Positions 21,119 through 32,396 of a stretch of DNA of 64,000 nt are shown here, one piece after another. This DNA comes from Atherinomorus stipes (lineage: Eukaryota > Chordata > Actinopteri > Atheriniformes > Atherinidae), in NCBI GenBank assembly GCA_023101725.1, contig JALJCO010010193.1, positions 184,890 to 248,889 on the forward strand. Reading direction: 5' to 3'. The notes under the pieces were generated by a model, which saw only the letters and a program-made list of their open reading frames with translations, was not told the origin of the DNA and did not search any database. A program made the position numbers and the translations under genes. How positions within the stretch are numbered: position 1 is the stretch's first letter; each line of letters opens with the position of its first letter.

Positions 21119-22176
21119 AACATCTCAGTGAGATTAATACATATTAATGTTCTTAATGACTGGTGAAACTGTACAATCTTTGAAAATACTTCTGGATCCC
21201 TAATTCCAGGGAAAGTTGGGGTGTAAACTCTAAAGAAAACAGAGAACAACAATTTATAAATCTCATTGGCCCATATGTTCTTCCCAGTGGAGCATAAACA
21301 GTGCCGGTTCTGGGTGTTTATTTGATTTTGGGCACTCTTGAGTTTTCTTTTTCTCAAAAATGAAATGTCACAACACCAGGCCAAACCAAACGTACCTGAA
21401 CTGTCATCTATCTGTGAGTCAAAATCTATATATGTCTATATACATTAAATTAAGATTTTACCTAAAAATTGTCTCTTTTAGTCAGATAACCCATAGAAAT
21501 GTCACTGCCAGCATGATGGCACTGACATTTTACAGTTTTTGGTTAACTGTGCTAAACTGGTAGCGTTAGCATGAATAATCTTTTATTTAGAATGTTTTTT
21601 ATAAAGTTTTTACGCAAAAATCTTTAGATATTTATAGACTACAAGCTGTTTGGTAGTGACATGAAATAAAAATATCCAACTTATGAGCCTAAATGAGGAA
21701 AAACATGCTGTTCCAGTGTTTAAAATGTCTTCCTACTGGTCAGCATTTGCTTGAGTGGCAGCACAAACAGACAGAAGTAGTAAAGGAATCACATTTTAAA
21801 TAAACTCTACTAATCTAAAAATGTTCAGTGTGGTGGTAATGACAGCAGTATTCAGCAACAGACACATTTATTTTAAAAAAATCGAATGGACATGTTTGTC
21901 AAACATGACAAGAAATGAGGTTGAAACAAAAGAAAGTTATCCTTTAACAGGGTTTACATCACCTGATGAAACTCTGAGACCTGATAGTACTCGTTCCTTC
22001 ATTCTATTGTGTTTAAAGAATTTATATAAAAAATGACACAATTGTATCATTTTAGTAGAAAAATAAAGCAAACAGTGAAATAGCTCCATAAAAAAAATGT
22101 TGAAAAAATTATTTTATGAAAATTAAATTTTAGACAGACGAGAATTTTGTACAGTCACCACTGGTTGTATATTATT
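21119..22176. other. non-coding, with direct-repeat copy 2 at 21924-21984
   Basis: No gene. It carries the second copy of the 60-bp MITE-end plus flank sequence, about 866 bp from the first. Confidence 0.5.
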
Positions 22177-22342
22177 TACACTATATTGCCAAAAGTATCG
22201 TCTCACCTGCTCTGACTCACATATGAGCTTCAGTAACATCATTCCTGATCCAGAGGGTTCAGGATGACGTTGGTCCTCCTTTGCAGCTAGAACAGCTTCA
22301 TCTTCTGGGAAGGCTGTCCACAAGGTTTAGGAGTGTTTCTGA
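22177..22342 (-). mobile_element. Tc1/mariner-type terminal fragment
   Basis: Starts ACACTATATTGCCAAAAGTA and continues with GACTCACATATGAGCTTCAG and GGGAAGGCTGTCCACAAGG, then TTTAGGAGTG. In teleosts this is a familiar end of a Tc1-like element whose transposase reads toward the terminus; recognition is from memory. Only the terminal 165 bp remain, with no transposase here. Confidence 0.65.
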
Positions 22343-23417
22343 ACGAGAAAGATTATACCAGTTTATGACCACGTTATCTGCCTGGGCAGAGAGAGAGAGG
22401 GAGAGAGAGAGAGAGAGTGGATGAATGAATGAATTAAAGAAAGAGAAAGAAAGAACTTATGATGGTCTCAGGATAATTTCAGGGGGTTGCCAGATCATTT
22501 TAAAACGAAGTAAATATTATTAGGGCAGTAAAAATAAACGTGCTAATATGAGGAAATGATTTTCTTAAATGAACGTGTTCATTTTATAAACAACTAAATC
22601 GTTACTCACGACAAAATCTGAGTTTGGATTTATGTCAATGAGCAAAATGGATTTTGGACATGTACAGTCATCCTAAAAATAATTCATACCCTCCAATTAA
22701 AAAAGAACTAAATTCACAACAGTAATTCAAATAACAAGAAACTAATAATAAATACAAATTTACACAATTATAATCTAGTGAAAGAAATTATTGCTTTTGA
22801 GTTGTAGTTAAAAAAACAAACTGTCTTGGACACATTAGCGCATCTTTCCCATGAACATGGACCAACATACCTGTCAGCAGGTGCAGACGTCTGATTGGAC
22901 GTTACAGAAACACCTGATTGCAGAGATTGAATCAAAGTGTTGCTCATCAACATTTTAGTTCAGTTCGATCATGCTTGTTTGTTTTATTTTTGTGTGTTTG
23001 TTTTTAATATTTTCATTGAACTACAATCAAAATCAATGTGATGATTTTCACAGGATTTTGATTCATTCTTACTTTTGTCAGTTTCATCTTATTTCACTGA
23101 CAGGTGATAATTTTACTTCTTTAAAGCAGAACTCAGAGACGTTTTCACCTCCATGAATGCTTTTCAGAATCCTGGTGGAGCGAAACAAAGTGTTTACGGA
23201 GAGATTCGGTGTTTCCTGCCTCCCCCCGGTGTGGCCGGGGCCTCCGAGCCACAGAGACCCCGGTGTCGTCTGTGGCCGACCCCACCCGAATCTTGCAACA
23301 ACAGAAACTGCTGTACGGCACTCAGGCCCCCTACCAGGTCCAAGACCTGCTTCCAGAGCTGTTTGGAACCACAACCAGACTAAAAACCAGACCACCTAAA
23401 CACTGGCTCCAGGCTCT
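22343..23417. other. non-coding with GA microsatellite and a dispersed repeat
   Basis: A GA-rich run lies at 22388-22440. At about 22690-22905 is a sequence whose inverted counterpart is at about 37785-38010 (shared ATTCAAATAACA/TGTTATTTGAAT, TGTCAGCAGGTGCAGACGTC-like block and AATTATAATCTAGT-like block). 23150-23410 is GC-richer and leads into the 43-bp array; no exon was recognised there. Confidence 0.5.
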
Positions 23418-26400
23418 GGTGGTTCTGGATCCTGTATGTGGTCCAGAGAAGACGAATGGCAGCGGTTCTGAATCCAATATGTGGTACAGAGAAGACGGAT
23501 GGTGGTGGTTCTGGATCCTGTATGTGGTCCAGAGAAGATGGATGGTGGTGGTTCTGGATCCTGTATGTGGTCCAGAGAAGACTGATGGTGGTGGTTCTGG
23601 ATCCCGTATGTGGTCCAGAGAAGAGTGATGGTGGTGGTTCTGGATCCTGTATGTGGTCCAGAGAAGACGGATGGTGGTGGTTCTGGATCCTGTATTTGGT
23701 CCAGAGAAGATGGATGGTGGTGGTTCTGGATCCTGTATGTGGTCCAGAGAAGACTGATGGTGGTGGTTCTGGATCCTGTATGTGGTCCAGAGAAGATGGA
23801 AGGTGGTGGTTCTGGATCCTGTATGTGGTCCAGAGAAGACTGATGGTGGTGGTTCTGGATCCTGTATGTGGTCCAGAGAAGACTGATGGTGGTGGTTCTG
23901 GATCCTGTATGTGGTCCAGAGAAGATGGATGGTGGTGGTTCTGGATCCCGTATGTGGTCCAGAGAAGACTGATGGTGGTGGTTCTGGATCCTGTATGTGG
24001 TCCAGAGAAGACGGATGGTGGTGGTTCTGGATCCAGAGAAGATGGATGGTGGTGGTTCTGGATCCAGAGAAGATGGATGTTGGTGGTTCTGGATCCTGTA
24101 TGTGGTCCAGAGAAGACTGATGGTGGTGGTTCTGGATCCAGAGAAGACTGATGGCGGTGGTTCTGGATCCAGAGAAGACTGATGGCGGTGGTTCTGGATC
24201 CAGAGAAGACTGATGGCGGTGGTTCTGGATCCAGAGAAGACTGATGGCGGTGGTCCTGGATCCCGTATGTGGTCCAGAGAAGACTGATGGTGGTGGTCCT
24301 GGATCCAGAGAAGATGGATGGTGGTGGTCCTGGATCCCGTATGTGGTCCAGAGAAGAGTGATGGTGGTGGTTCTGGATCCAGAGAAGATGGATGGTGGTG
24401 GTCCTGGATCCCGTATGTGGTCCAGAGAAGAGTGATGGTGGTGGTTCTGGATCCAGAGAAGATGGATGGTGGTGGTTCTGGATCCAGAGAAGATGGATGG
24501 TGGTGGTCCTGGATCCCGTATGTGGTCCAGAGAAGACTGATGGTGGTGGTTCTGGATCCTGTATGTGGTCCAGAGAAGACTGATGGTGGTGGTTCTGGAT
24601 CCTGTATGTGGTCCAGAGAAGACTGATGGTGGTGGTTCTGGATCCAGAGAAGATGGATGGTGGTGGTTCTGGATCCAGAGAAGATGGATGGTGGTGGTCC
24701 TGGATCCCGTATGTGGTCCAGAGAAGACTGATGGTGGTGGTCCTGGATCCAGAGAAGATGGATGGTGGTGGTTCTGGATCCCGTATGTGGTCCAGAGAAG
24801 ACTGATGGTGGTGGTTCTGGATCCTGTATGTGGTCCAGAGAAGATGGATGGTGGTGGTTCTGGATCCCGTATGTGGTCAAGAGAAGATGGATGGTGGTGG
24901 TTCTGGATCCTGTATGTGGTCCAGAGAAGACGGATGGTGGTGGTTCTGGATCCAGAGAAGACTGATGGTGGTGGTTCAGGATCCAGTAGGTGGTCCAGAG
25001 AAGATGGATGGTGGTGGTTCTGGATCCTGTATGTGGTCCAGAGAAGACGGATGGTGGTGGTTCTGGATCCAGAGAAGACTGATGGTGGTGGTTCAGGATC
25101 CAGTAGGTGGTCCAGAGAAGATGGATGGTGGTGGTTCTGGATCCTGTATGTGGTCCAGAGAGGATGGATGGTGGTGGTTCTGGATCCTGTATGTGGTCCA
25201 GAGAAGACTGATGGTGGTGGTTCTGGATCCAGAGAAGATGGATGGTGGTGGTCCTGGATCCAGAGAAGATGGATGGTGGTGGTCCTGGATCCCGTATGTG
25301 GTCCAGAGAAGACTGATGGTGGTGGTTCTGGATCCTGTATGTGGTCCAGAGAAGATGGATGGTGGTGGTTCTGGATCCCGTATGTGGTCAAGAGAAGATG
25401 GATGGTGGTGGTTCTGGATCCTGTATGTGGTCCAGAGAAGACGGATGGTGGTGGTTCTGGATCCAGAGAAGACTGATGGTGGTGGTTCAGGATCCAGTAG
25501 GTGGTCCAGAGAAGATGGATGGTGGTGGTTCTGGATCCTGTATGTGGTCCAGAGAAGAGTGATGGTGGTGGTTCTGGATCCAGAGAAGATGGATGGTGGT
25601 GGTTCTGGATCCAGAGAAGATGGATGGTGGTGGTCCTGGATCCCGTATGTGGTCCAGAGAAGACTGATGGTGGTGGTTCTGGATCCAGAGAAGATGGATG
25701 GTGGTGGTCCTGGATCCCGTATGTGGTCCAGAGAAGACTGATGGTGGTGGTTCTGGATCCCGTATGTGGTCCAGAGAAGATGGATGATGGTGGTTCTGGA
25801 TCCTGTATGTGGTCCAGAGAAGACTGATGGTGGTGGTTCTGGATCCTGTATGTGGTCCAGAGAAGACTGATGGTGGTGGTTCTGGATCCAGAGAAGATGG
25901 ATGGTGGTGGTTCTGGATCCAGAGAAGATGGATGGTGGTGGTCCTGGATCCCGTATGTGGTCCAGAGAAGACTGATGGTGGTGGTCCTGGATCCAGAGAA
26001 GATGGATGGTGGTGGTCCTGGATCCCGTATGTGGTCCAGAGAAGACTGATGGTGGTGGTTCTGGATCCTGTATGTGGTCCAGAGAAGACTGATGGTGGTG
26101 GTTCTGGATCCTGTATGTGGTCAAGAGAAGATGGATGGTGATGGTTCTGGATCCTGTATGTGGTCCAGAGAAGACGGATGGTGGTGGTTCTGGATCCAGA
26201 GAAGACTGATGGTGGTGGTTCAGGATCCAGTAGGTGGTCCAGAGAAGATGGATGGTGGTGGTTCTGGATCCTGTATGTGGTCCAGAGAAGAGTGATGGTG
26301 GTGGTTCTGGATCCAGAGAAGATGGATGGTGGTGGTTCTGGATCCAGAGAAGATGGATGGTGGTGGTCCTGGATCCAGAGAAGATGGATGGTGGTGGTCC

Positions 26401-26925
26401 TGGATCCAGAGAAGATGGATGGTGGTGGTCCTGGATCCCGTATGTGGTCCAGAGAAGACGGATGGTGGTGGTTCTGGATCCCGTATGTGGTCCAGAGAAG
26501 ACTGATGGTGGTGGTTCTGGATCCAGAGAAGATGGATGGTGGTGGTCCTGGATCCCGTATGTGGTCCAGAGAAGACGGATGGTGGTGGTTCTGGATCCCG
26601 TATGTGGTCCAGAGAAGATGGATGATGGTGGTTCTGGATCCAGAGAAGATGGATGGTGGTGGTCCTGGATCCCGTATGTGGTCCAGAGAAGACTGATGGT
26701 GGTGGTTCTGGATCCTGTATGTGGTCCAGAGAAGATGGATGGTGGTGGTTCTGGATCCTGTATGTGGTCCAGAGAAGACTGATGGTGGTGGTTCTGGATC
26801 CAGAGAAGATGGATGGTGGTGGTCCTGGATCCTGTATGTGGTCCAGAGAAGATGGATGGTGGTGGTTCTGGATCCTGTATGTGGATCCAGAGAAGACTGA
26901 TGGTGGTGGTTCCGGATCCGGGTCT
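23418..26925. repeat. 43/31-bp minisatellite with GGATCC in nearly every unit
   Basis: The long unit (43 bp) contains GGTTCTGGATCC, TGTATGTGGTCC and AGAGAAGACTGATGGTGGT. The short unit (31 bp) lacks the 12-bp TGTATGTGGTCC block, a deletion between two TCC-ended words. Single-base variants (ACTGATGG / ATGGATGG / ACGGATGG, TTCTGG / TCCTGG) shuffle along the array. 43 is one more than a multiple of 3 and the 12-bp loss keeps frame, so stop-free frames up to 686 codons occur on the minus strand and 303 on the plus, with a 43-residue protein period. These are repeat artefacts: they cover array and flanks and carry no domain. About 3.5 kb. Confidence 0.97.
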
Positions 26926-27223
26926 CGTGGCTGCTTCTCTGCATGATGGGTTTGGGTGGGTGAACCGTGGTCACAGAGGTTTCTGGAGTCTTCCTGAGTC
27001 CATCAGTGGTTTCCAGCAGAGAATCATGTCTGCTTTGATGCAGTGCTGCCTGAAGGCAGATGAGCTTCATGCAGTTTGACCTTCAGCTTTGTCCCGTGTG
27101 CACAAAGATTCACAAACTCACCGTAAATAGATTTGTTTTAACTGGATTATAATGAATTGGATTGAACTGGACTTTAACATGACCTTAAGATGAGAGCAGA
27201 GCTGTGCAAATGAAACCTTTTTT
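26926..27223. other. array flank, nothing recognised
   Basis: No domain or repeat. The phrase TCCTGAGTCCATCAGTGG and nearby open frames merge with the array frame only by chance. Confidence 0.35.
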
Positions 27224-27319
27224 TTAAGGAATAGTTTACCCACAGAATGATGCTCCTTCATCTTCTCCTCATCCTCATGCTGAGCAAGACTCTGGAGCAC
27301 TTTTTAATATCTCAAATGC

Positions 27320-27470
27320 AGCCAGAGATCCGGGGGGGGGGGGGGTTATTATCCAAATTTATATAAGGGTCCGGGATAAAAAAAAGAAAAAAACAAAAAA
27401 AAAAATCCCCCCCCGTAAAGGGAATAAAATAAATAAAAAAAAAAGGCAAGGGGGGGGACGAGATCGCGTG
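27320..27470. other. homopolymer-rich, probably unreliable sequence
   Basis: Runs of G (27331-27344), A and C separate the left arm of the MITE from its normal continuation. The equivalent place in the other copies (9975, 28830) also has a poly-G or poly-C tract. The disorder after the tract suggests an assembly or sequencing artefact. Confidence 0.5.
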
Positions 27471-27661
27471 TTCTCTTTTTCTTTCTGTCTTTGTTTTAAA
27501 TCAATATCCAGCCCGTCTTGTGTTTGTCTGCAGCTCGTTCGCTCTTAGCACAACGTAAACAGAGAATTTCTTCTTGGTAAGTGCTGAACATCGCAGCTTC
27601 CGTAGTTTCATGAACTCTCATGGATGCGCTTCGCAGCAGCTACATGTGCTACTGTTTAGGC

Positions 27662-28641
27662 CAGAGGTGTCAAACTCATTTTAGTTCAGGGGCCACTAAC
27701 AGCACGATTTCATCTAAAGTGGGCCGGGCGAGAAAATGATCACACAGAAAAACTGCAAATGTTGTCCTTTATTTTAGCACACTGTCAATATGTTTATATT
27801 TAATTAACTTTCCTTTTAGGAAAAAATGAACATGAAATTTATTCAGGAACATAAATGGTTTCAACAATATTTTGCCTCATTTGATTGTTTTTTGGTTTTT
27901 TTTTTTTCATTTATTAATTTTATGTATTTCAGTCAACATTTTTTTTTTTTATATGACAAAAACACATTTAGGATGAAAGGCGTCTCCGTAGGAATTCTGC
28001 ATTTATCTGTAGTAGACCAGCCTACTGAAACCCTGTCCTTACACGTCTCCCTGAAGTCCTCCGGACGGCGGTTTAGTCCAGAATGCTGCTGATCCTCACA
28101 GCCTGACGCTAAAATTCAGCTCTGAGTCCTGGACTACTTCGATTTCTGGCTTGGTTTTAGCCTTTAAGTTGTAAAACAAAAGTTGATGTGTTTTCTGTAT
28201 ATAGCATTACTAAAGAATGAAAAAATCTCTTGCTTGACAATGGGATTAATTTAGGATTAAACTTTTGACAGCCCTAATTTATACTTTTATTATCATTATT
28301 AACTCATTCAAATACGACACTACATGTTCATTGTAACTTACAGATCACAGTGGATCTACAAAATCACTTCCTGTACCGCTGAATCGCAGGTTTCTGGAAC
28401 TAAAAAAAAGGAAAATAAGATTCCCACATGTGTGAAATAATCCTGACCTCATATAACCTGAGGTCAGAGCTGTAAGGTAATATTGAAATACTTCATATTT
28501 AGACATTTCAAACTATTCTAAGCTCTGGTGGACCAATCTTTGTTTTATTGTTTTAAATGTCGTAATAATTCACCTTGCGGGCCAGACTGGACCCTCTGGC
28601 GGGCCGGTTTTGGCCCCCGGGCCTTATGTTTGACACCCCTG
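27662..28641. mobile_element. 980-bp hAT element with exact 8-bp duplication
   Basis: Begins CAGAGGTGTCAAACTCATTT and ends ATGTTTGACACCCCTG, inverted repeats of about 14 bp with one mismatch. Flanks GTTTAGGC (27654-27661) and GTTTAGGC (28642-28649) are identical. Subterminal GGGGCCA and GCGGGCCAGACTGG, GGCGGGCCGGTTTTGG words are typical of a hAT group widespread in vertebrates. No transposase; non-autonomous. Confidence 0.95.
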
Positions 28642-28904
28642 GTTTAGGCTATAAAAATCAAGTAAATGATGTTGTTTCCAGTAAATTCTGGACGCTACCC
28701 ACTCAGGACTCTTACACATTGGACGAGCAGCATGGAGGAATATTGTTAAGTTTTTGTGGACTTTTATGGACCTTTTTGGTTCAGTCGCTGCTGAACCAAA
28801 TGAATATATGAAAGTTGGGGGGAAATGAACCCCCCCCCCAAATCTTGCTCAGCATGAGGAGAAGATGAAGAACCATCATTCTGTGGGTGTACTATTCCTT
28901 TATT

Positions 28905-29218
28905 CCAGAAAGCCAGCTGATTATTTTCTGTTCTCTCTTTTTGGCTGAATAAATGGCGGAAACATTGCTGTTCATTAAGATAAACAATTACAGTGATAAC
29001 AGCCCGACAACAAGCCTGCTGAGAAATAACTGCATGCTGTGGACATCTGCATCTGGACCGGACCTGCGCTCCTCTCTGCGCATGCTCAATGCGGTCTGTA
29101 CAGAGAGGGGGGGAGAGAGAGAGAGAGAGAGAGAGAGTAACGGGCTCCATGGAGCGGGATACCACGGCACCAGTGTTTTCTGTCTCTTCTTGTTCACAAT
29201 GCACTTTAGGATTTTAAG
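28905..29218 (+). promoter_or_regulatory. candidate 5' UTR / proximal promoter of a host gene
   Basis: A GC-richer stretch just right of the MITE and immediately upstream of the signal-peptide exon. It contains CTGCGCATGCTCA (29076-29088), one base from the NRF1 consensus, and a (GA)n tract at 29112-29137. An in-frame TAG lies 12 bases before the ATG. No TATA box is evident. The transcription start cannot be placed from sequence alone. Confidence 0.35.
29112..29137. repeat. (GA)n microsatellite
   Basis: About 13 GA dinucleotides after a G-run, in the presumed 5' UTR. Confidence 0.95.
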
Positions 29219-29291
29219 ATGCGCGCGTGTTTCCAGATAACCAGCCTCCTGCTCGCGCTCACCTTCTGCTGCCAGCGGCTGCGAGCTCAGG
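29219..29291 (+). CDS. candidate first coding exon, signal peptide, phase-1 donor
   Basis: The ATG has a purine at -3 (AAGATGC) and an in-frame stop shortly upstream. It opens a 24-codon frame reading MRACFQITSLLLALTFCC then QRLRAQ. This is a basic N-terminus, a hydrophobic core (ITSLLLALTFCC) and a polar end, so a good secretory signal peptide with likely cleavage near RA-Q. It runs into GTGAGT at 29292, a strong 5' splice site after one base of the next codon (phase 1). Signal-peptide exons ending in phase 1 are the rule for many receptors, adhesion molecules and matrix proteins. The protein cannot be named from 24 residues, and no second exon was recognised up to 64000, so intron 1 would exceed 34.7 kb. 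Alternative: chance ORF. Confidence 0.6.
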
Positions 29292-31340
29292 GTGAGTTTC
29301 TCCAGGATTTTAAACTTCATAATCCATGCTCTTGTATGTGGCAGCCGTAATTCTCCCTGAAAATGACTGAACGGTGTAATCACCGACTCCTGCAGCCATC
29401 GCTTGCTTGTTGGCTGGAAATAACTTGTTGATTCTGTGACAGCTGGCATCGCCGGCGCGTCCAGTCAGGACACCCAGCCGAACTTCATTCACATATCTTA
29501 CAATTTGACATTGCTTCGCATCTTGTTTTAAATAAACAGTTTCGAAACACTTTGCTGACTAGCATAGTTGATAATTATAGACTTCTCTAAATTTCGGCCA
29601 AGTTACAATAATCAGAACCAGCTTTTTTTCTACATTAATATAAAGTTTTTATTTCTTAGTTGTAGCGACCGCCCACTACAGACTATGTACTGCGATACTG
29701 TAAGAAAATAAAAAGGCTAAAGAAAACTGTTTTTAAAGGACAATTGTAATTATTTGGACTTTTTCGTTAGCAGCCAAACTAAAATTTAAAATCGGCATTG
29801 GTTAAATGTTTTAATGTTGTGTTGTACTGCAGTATGTTTAAGTGAAAGTCAAAGCGACATTTGGGGTCCGTTACTGGGATGACTGCTAGCTTGATGACGC
29901 TCGCTCCGTCCCGAACAGGAAAGTCTCAAGTTTTACAGACAAACAGCAAATTAAAACTACATTTCCCTTTAAACGCGGGTCTCTTTTACATGTTGGGGCC
30001 GCTTGGAGGCTAACATTGTTCAGAAAGTCTGTCTGTTCGGTTCCGAGCCTCAGAAATGGAATATAGGAAGGAAACACAGCGGGTTGGAGAAAAGTAAAAG
30101 GGGACCGTGAAGGCGTCACCGAGCAAATGCCACCAACTCTTAACACTTTTTACATGTTCTTGCTCATCTATAAAAGCATAATATAGTCGTAGTATGTGTT
30201 TGCTATGAGGCGGGTTGAATATATTCAACACTTGTGGGTTTCTTTGGCTCCAGCTGCGTTTTATGCCGGCATATTTTTTTGTGGTGGATAGAAGCAAAGA
30301 GAAGAATGAGCTTTAATGAGTTAGTTTGGACTGGCTGAGTCAGGCAGAGGTGCGTTTAGGTGCTGTAAAACGCAGTTAGCTCTCACTTGTTAATGGTCTG
30401 AGTCAACATGGAGCTTTGTTGTTAGATTTTCTCGGAGACCTTCAGCTGTTTGCTCCTTCATATTTGTGCCACAGTGTTCCAGTGAGTGTTTTGTCTGAGG
30501 GGCTCCACAGGCAGGGTTATAAATTGGTCTAACATGCTGGTGGGTCGGCCTTTGATGTTCACTGCACATGGGTGCAGGATGTGGATTTGCTCTGGCTAAA
30601 TATTACTTTGTACAGTCTTTTTTTTTCCTTTCCTTTTTTCCTGACACATCTGTCTGGAACATGAAAGCAACACAGCTCTTAGATCCTCATTTGGAGTGCA
30701 CATTGTCCTCCCGAGGTTTTTTTTTTCATTAATAAAGAAGTTCCCAGGCTGGTGGAGGTGTGATAAAGAAGGCCATGTGGAAAAGTGATGATCTGCTTGC
30801 CTTCAGGAGGTGGTGGCCTCCTCTCCAGCGTCCTCCTCCATTTTGTGTAGGAATTCCATACATTTCTGTCCTCTGCAGCGTTTTGCAGAAAACTTCTCTC
30901 CTTTTGTTTCTTTCATGTTGTGATCTGGTTATGAAGGCTAGCCATGAGAGAATGCATCTGGAACCAATTTGACTCTACAAAGAAGGAGGAAGGAGGAGGA
31001 GGGGGAGTGTGCAGCAGTGCTTTCCTTCCATGTCCACTGTGAGCAGACATGGCCCTGAGTCCCGCAAACCTAATTATAGTCTGCTGAACACCAGATTAAA
31101 GTGCAGCACGCAGAGCTGAACCTCTCGACCGCTGCTCAGTATGTTATTGTTAAATTCACAATGAAAGTTGGTGTTTTTAATTGTCAACACTGATCTTACT
31201 GTCCTCACGTCTCAGGAACGGCAGTGTGCAACTCTGTGATGGACAGTTTACCTTTAGCTGATCTATGGAGGTTGTCCAGCATTTCTATCCCGTCCAGCAG
31301 GTTTACAATCCAGCCACTAAATGTGAGATTTGTCAGACTT
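29292..31340 (+). other. presumed start of intron 1, no repeats recognised
   Basis: Fairly balanced, apparently low-copy sequence following the splice donor. Open frames are short and featureless. It may carry intronic regulatory elements, but none can be named from sequence alone. Confidence 0.4.
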
Positions 31341-31445
31341 GGATGAGCAGTCTGGAGGAATACTGACAAGTTTTTGTGGACTTTTATGGACCTTTTTGGT
31401 TCAGTCGCTGCTGAACTTCATTATATGAAAGTTGGTGGATAATGA
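31341..31445. mobile_element. fragment of the TTA-flanked MITE family (copy C)
   Basis: Shares GGATGAGCAG-TCTGGAGGAAT, AGTTTTTGTGGACTTTTATG, GACCTTTTTGGTTCAGTCGC and TATATGAAAGTTGG with 28725-28815 in the same orientation. Ends are missing. Confidence 0.8.
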
Positions 31446-31639
31446 AAGCCAAAACTGGAGAGATGATTTACAGATGAGAAAAGGCTGATCACTGTTGATC
31501 TGGTGGTATTTCTACAGAGTTCAGGTAGGAATAAATTCTGGTTCCGGTTCTGGTTGGTCTTTATGCTGCTATATCTGTTGATACATTCATTTTATATCAT
31601 TTTAGACTCAAAATCTGACAGATTTATATATACTTGGAG

Positions 31640-32396
31640 TTTTAAGGGTTAAATATCACGATTTTTTGATTACATTATTGCGATTTTTATTTTTTATTTT
31701 ATTTAATCACAATTTTTTTTTAAAAAAGATGACCAACATAACTTAAATTACATGCAAAGAAGAGAAACCTTGAATAAATGAACAAATTTATTAAAATTAG
31801 AGAGAACTCACACCAGAAATGATAAAAATCCAATGAAACTCCTGAGTAAAACAATTACAAGTAAGTAACATTTTTCAAATTACTTCAGTCAAAATAAATC
31901 AAAATTCTAACTGTTATCTTAGTGCAGTTGTATTCATTTTAAATCTTGACTGGCCTCATAAAGTAAAAGAAAAGAGAAAGCACACATAAACTACCTTCAG
32001 TTTAGAAAATATGACATTGAACAATAGAATAATATAATCTAAAGTCTTCAGAAAAAACAATTATTGAACTGCAAATATAGTGCAAGATATAATCTGTGCA
32101 ATCTAGAATAAACCATAATCTATAATAAATCTTCATACAAGGAGGTAAATACAGCTTTAACTGGTGCAAATGTATCGTGCAAAACTTTTCCGGCAATGCT
32201 GATGAAACAGATACACAAATTTGCCTCATAAAAAGTACCAGAAGTAAGAAAATGATATAAATGCACAAAGCTATACAAACTGCTGCTGCCGGGGGAAGAC
32301 AATCGAGGTAGACTCAGAGTATACTGCTCTAACACTTCAGTAATAACGGAAACAAAATTATTATAGTTGCATCCAAACAAAACTAAAATAAGACCG
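31640..32396 (-). mobile_element. probable 3' UTR of a hAT element (minus strand)
   Basis: AT-rich sequence downstream, on the minus strand, of the transposase C-terminus. A possible terminus is the ATCACGATTTTTTGATTAC zone near 31655. No exact terminal repeat or duplication was located. Confidence 0.35.

Larger units (their letters stand above)
27227..28899. mobile_element. TTA-flanked MITE (copy B), interrupted by a hAT element
   Basis: Starts AGGAATAGTTTACCCACAG after TTA (27224-27226) and ends CTGTGGGTGTACTATTCCT before TTA (28900-28902). Terminal repeats pair over about 60 bp (GAATGATG, CTTCATCTTCTCCTCAT, GCTGAGCAAGA). The 3-bp TTA duplication fits PIF/Harbinger-type insertion. Without the nested hAT (27662-28641 plus one duplicated target) it would be about 690 bp. 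The left arm passes into a degraded homopolymer zone at 27320-27470. Confidence 0.8.

Noticed and set aside
23331..27070. Very long open frames (686, 527, 494 and 343 codons on minus; up to 303 on plus) as a repetitive protein gene
   Set aside because: They are the 43/31-bp minisatellite read in different phases, open on both strands, with no domain and no splice or promoter evidence.
27826..28092. 88-codon frame in the 980-bp hAT element as transposase
   Set aside because: Phe-rich, low complexity, no hAT transposase motif.
28953..29240. 95-codon frame starting MAETLLFIKINN as the host gene start
   Set aside because: It runs through the GA microsatellite and overlaps the better signal-peptide start; no recognised content.
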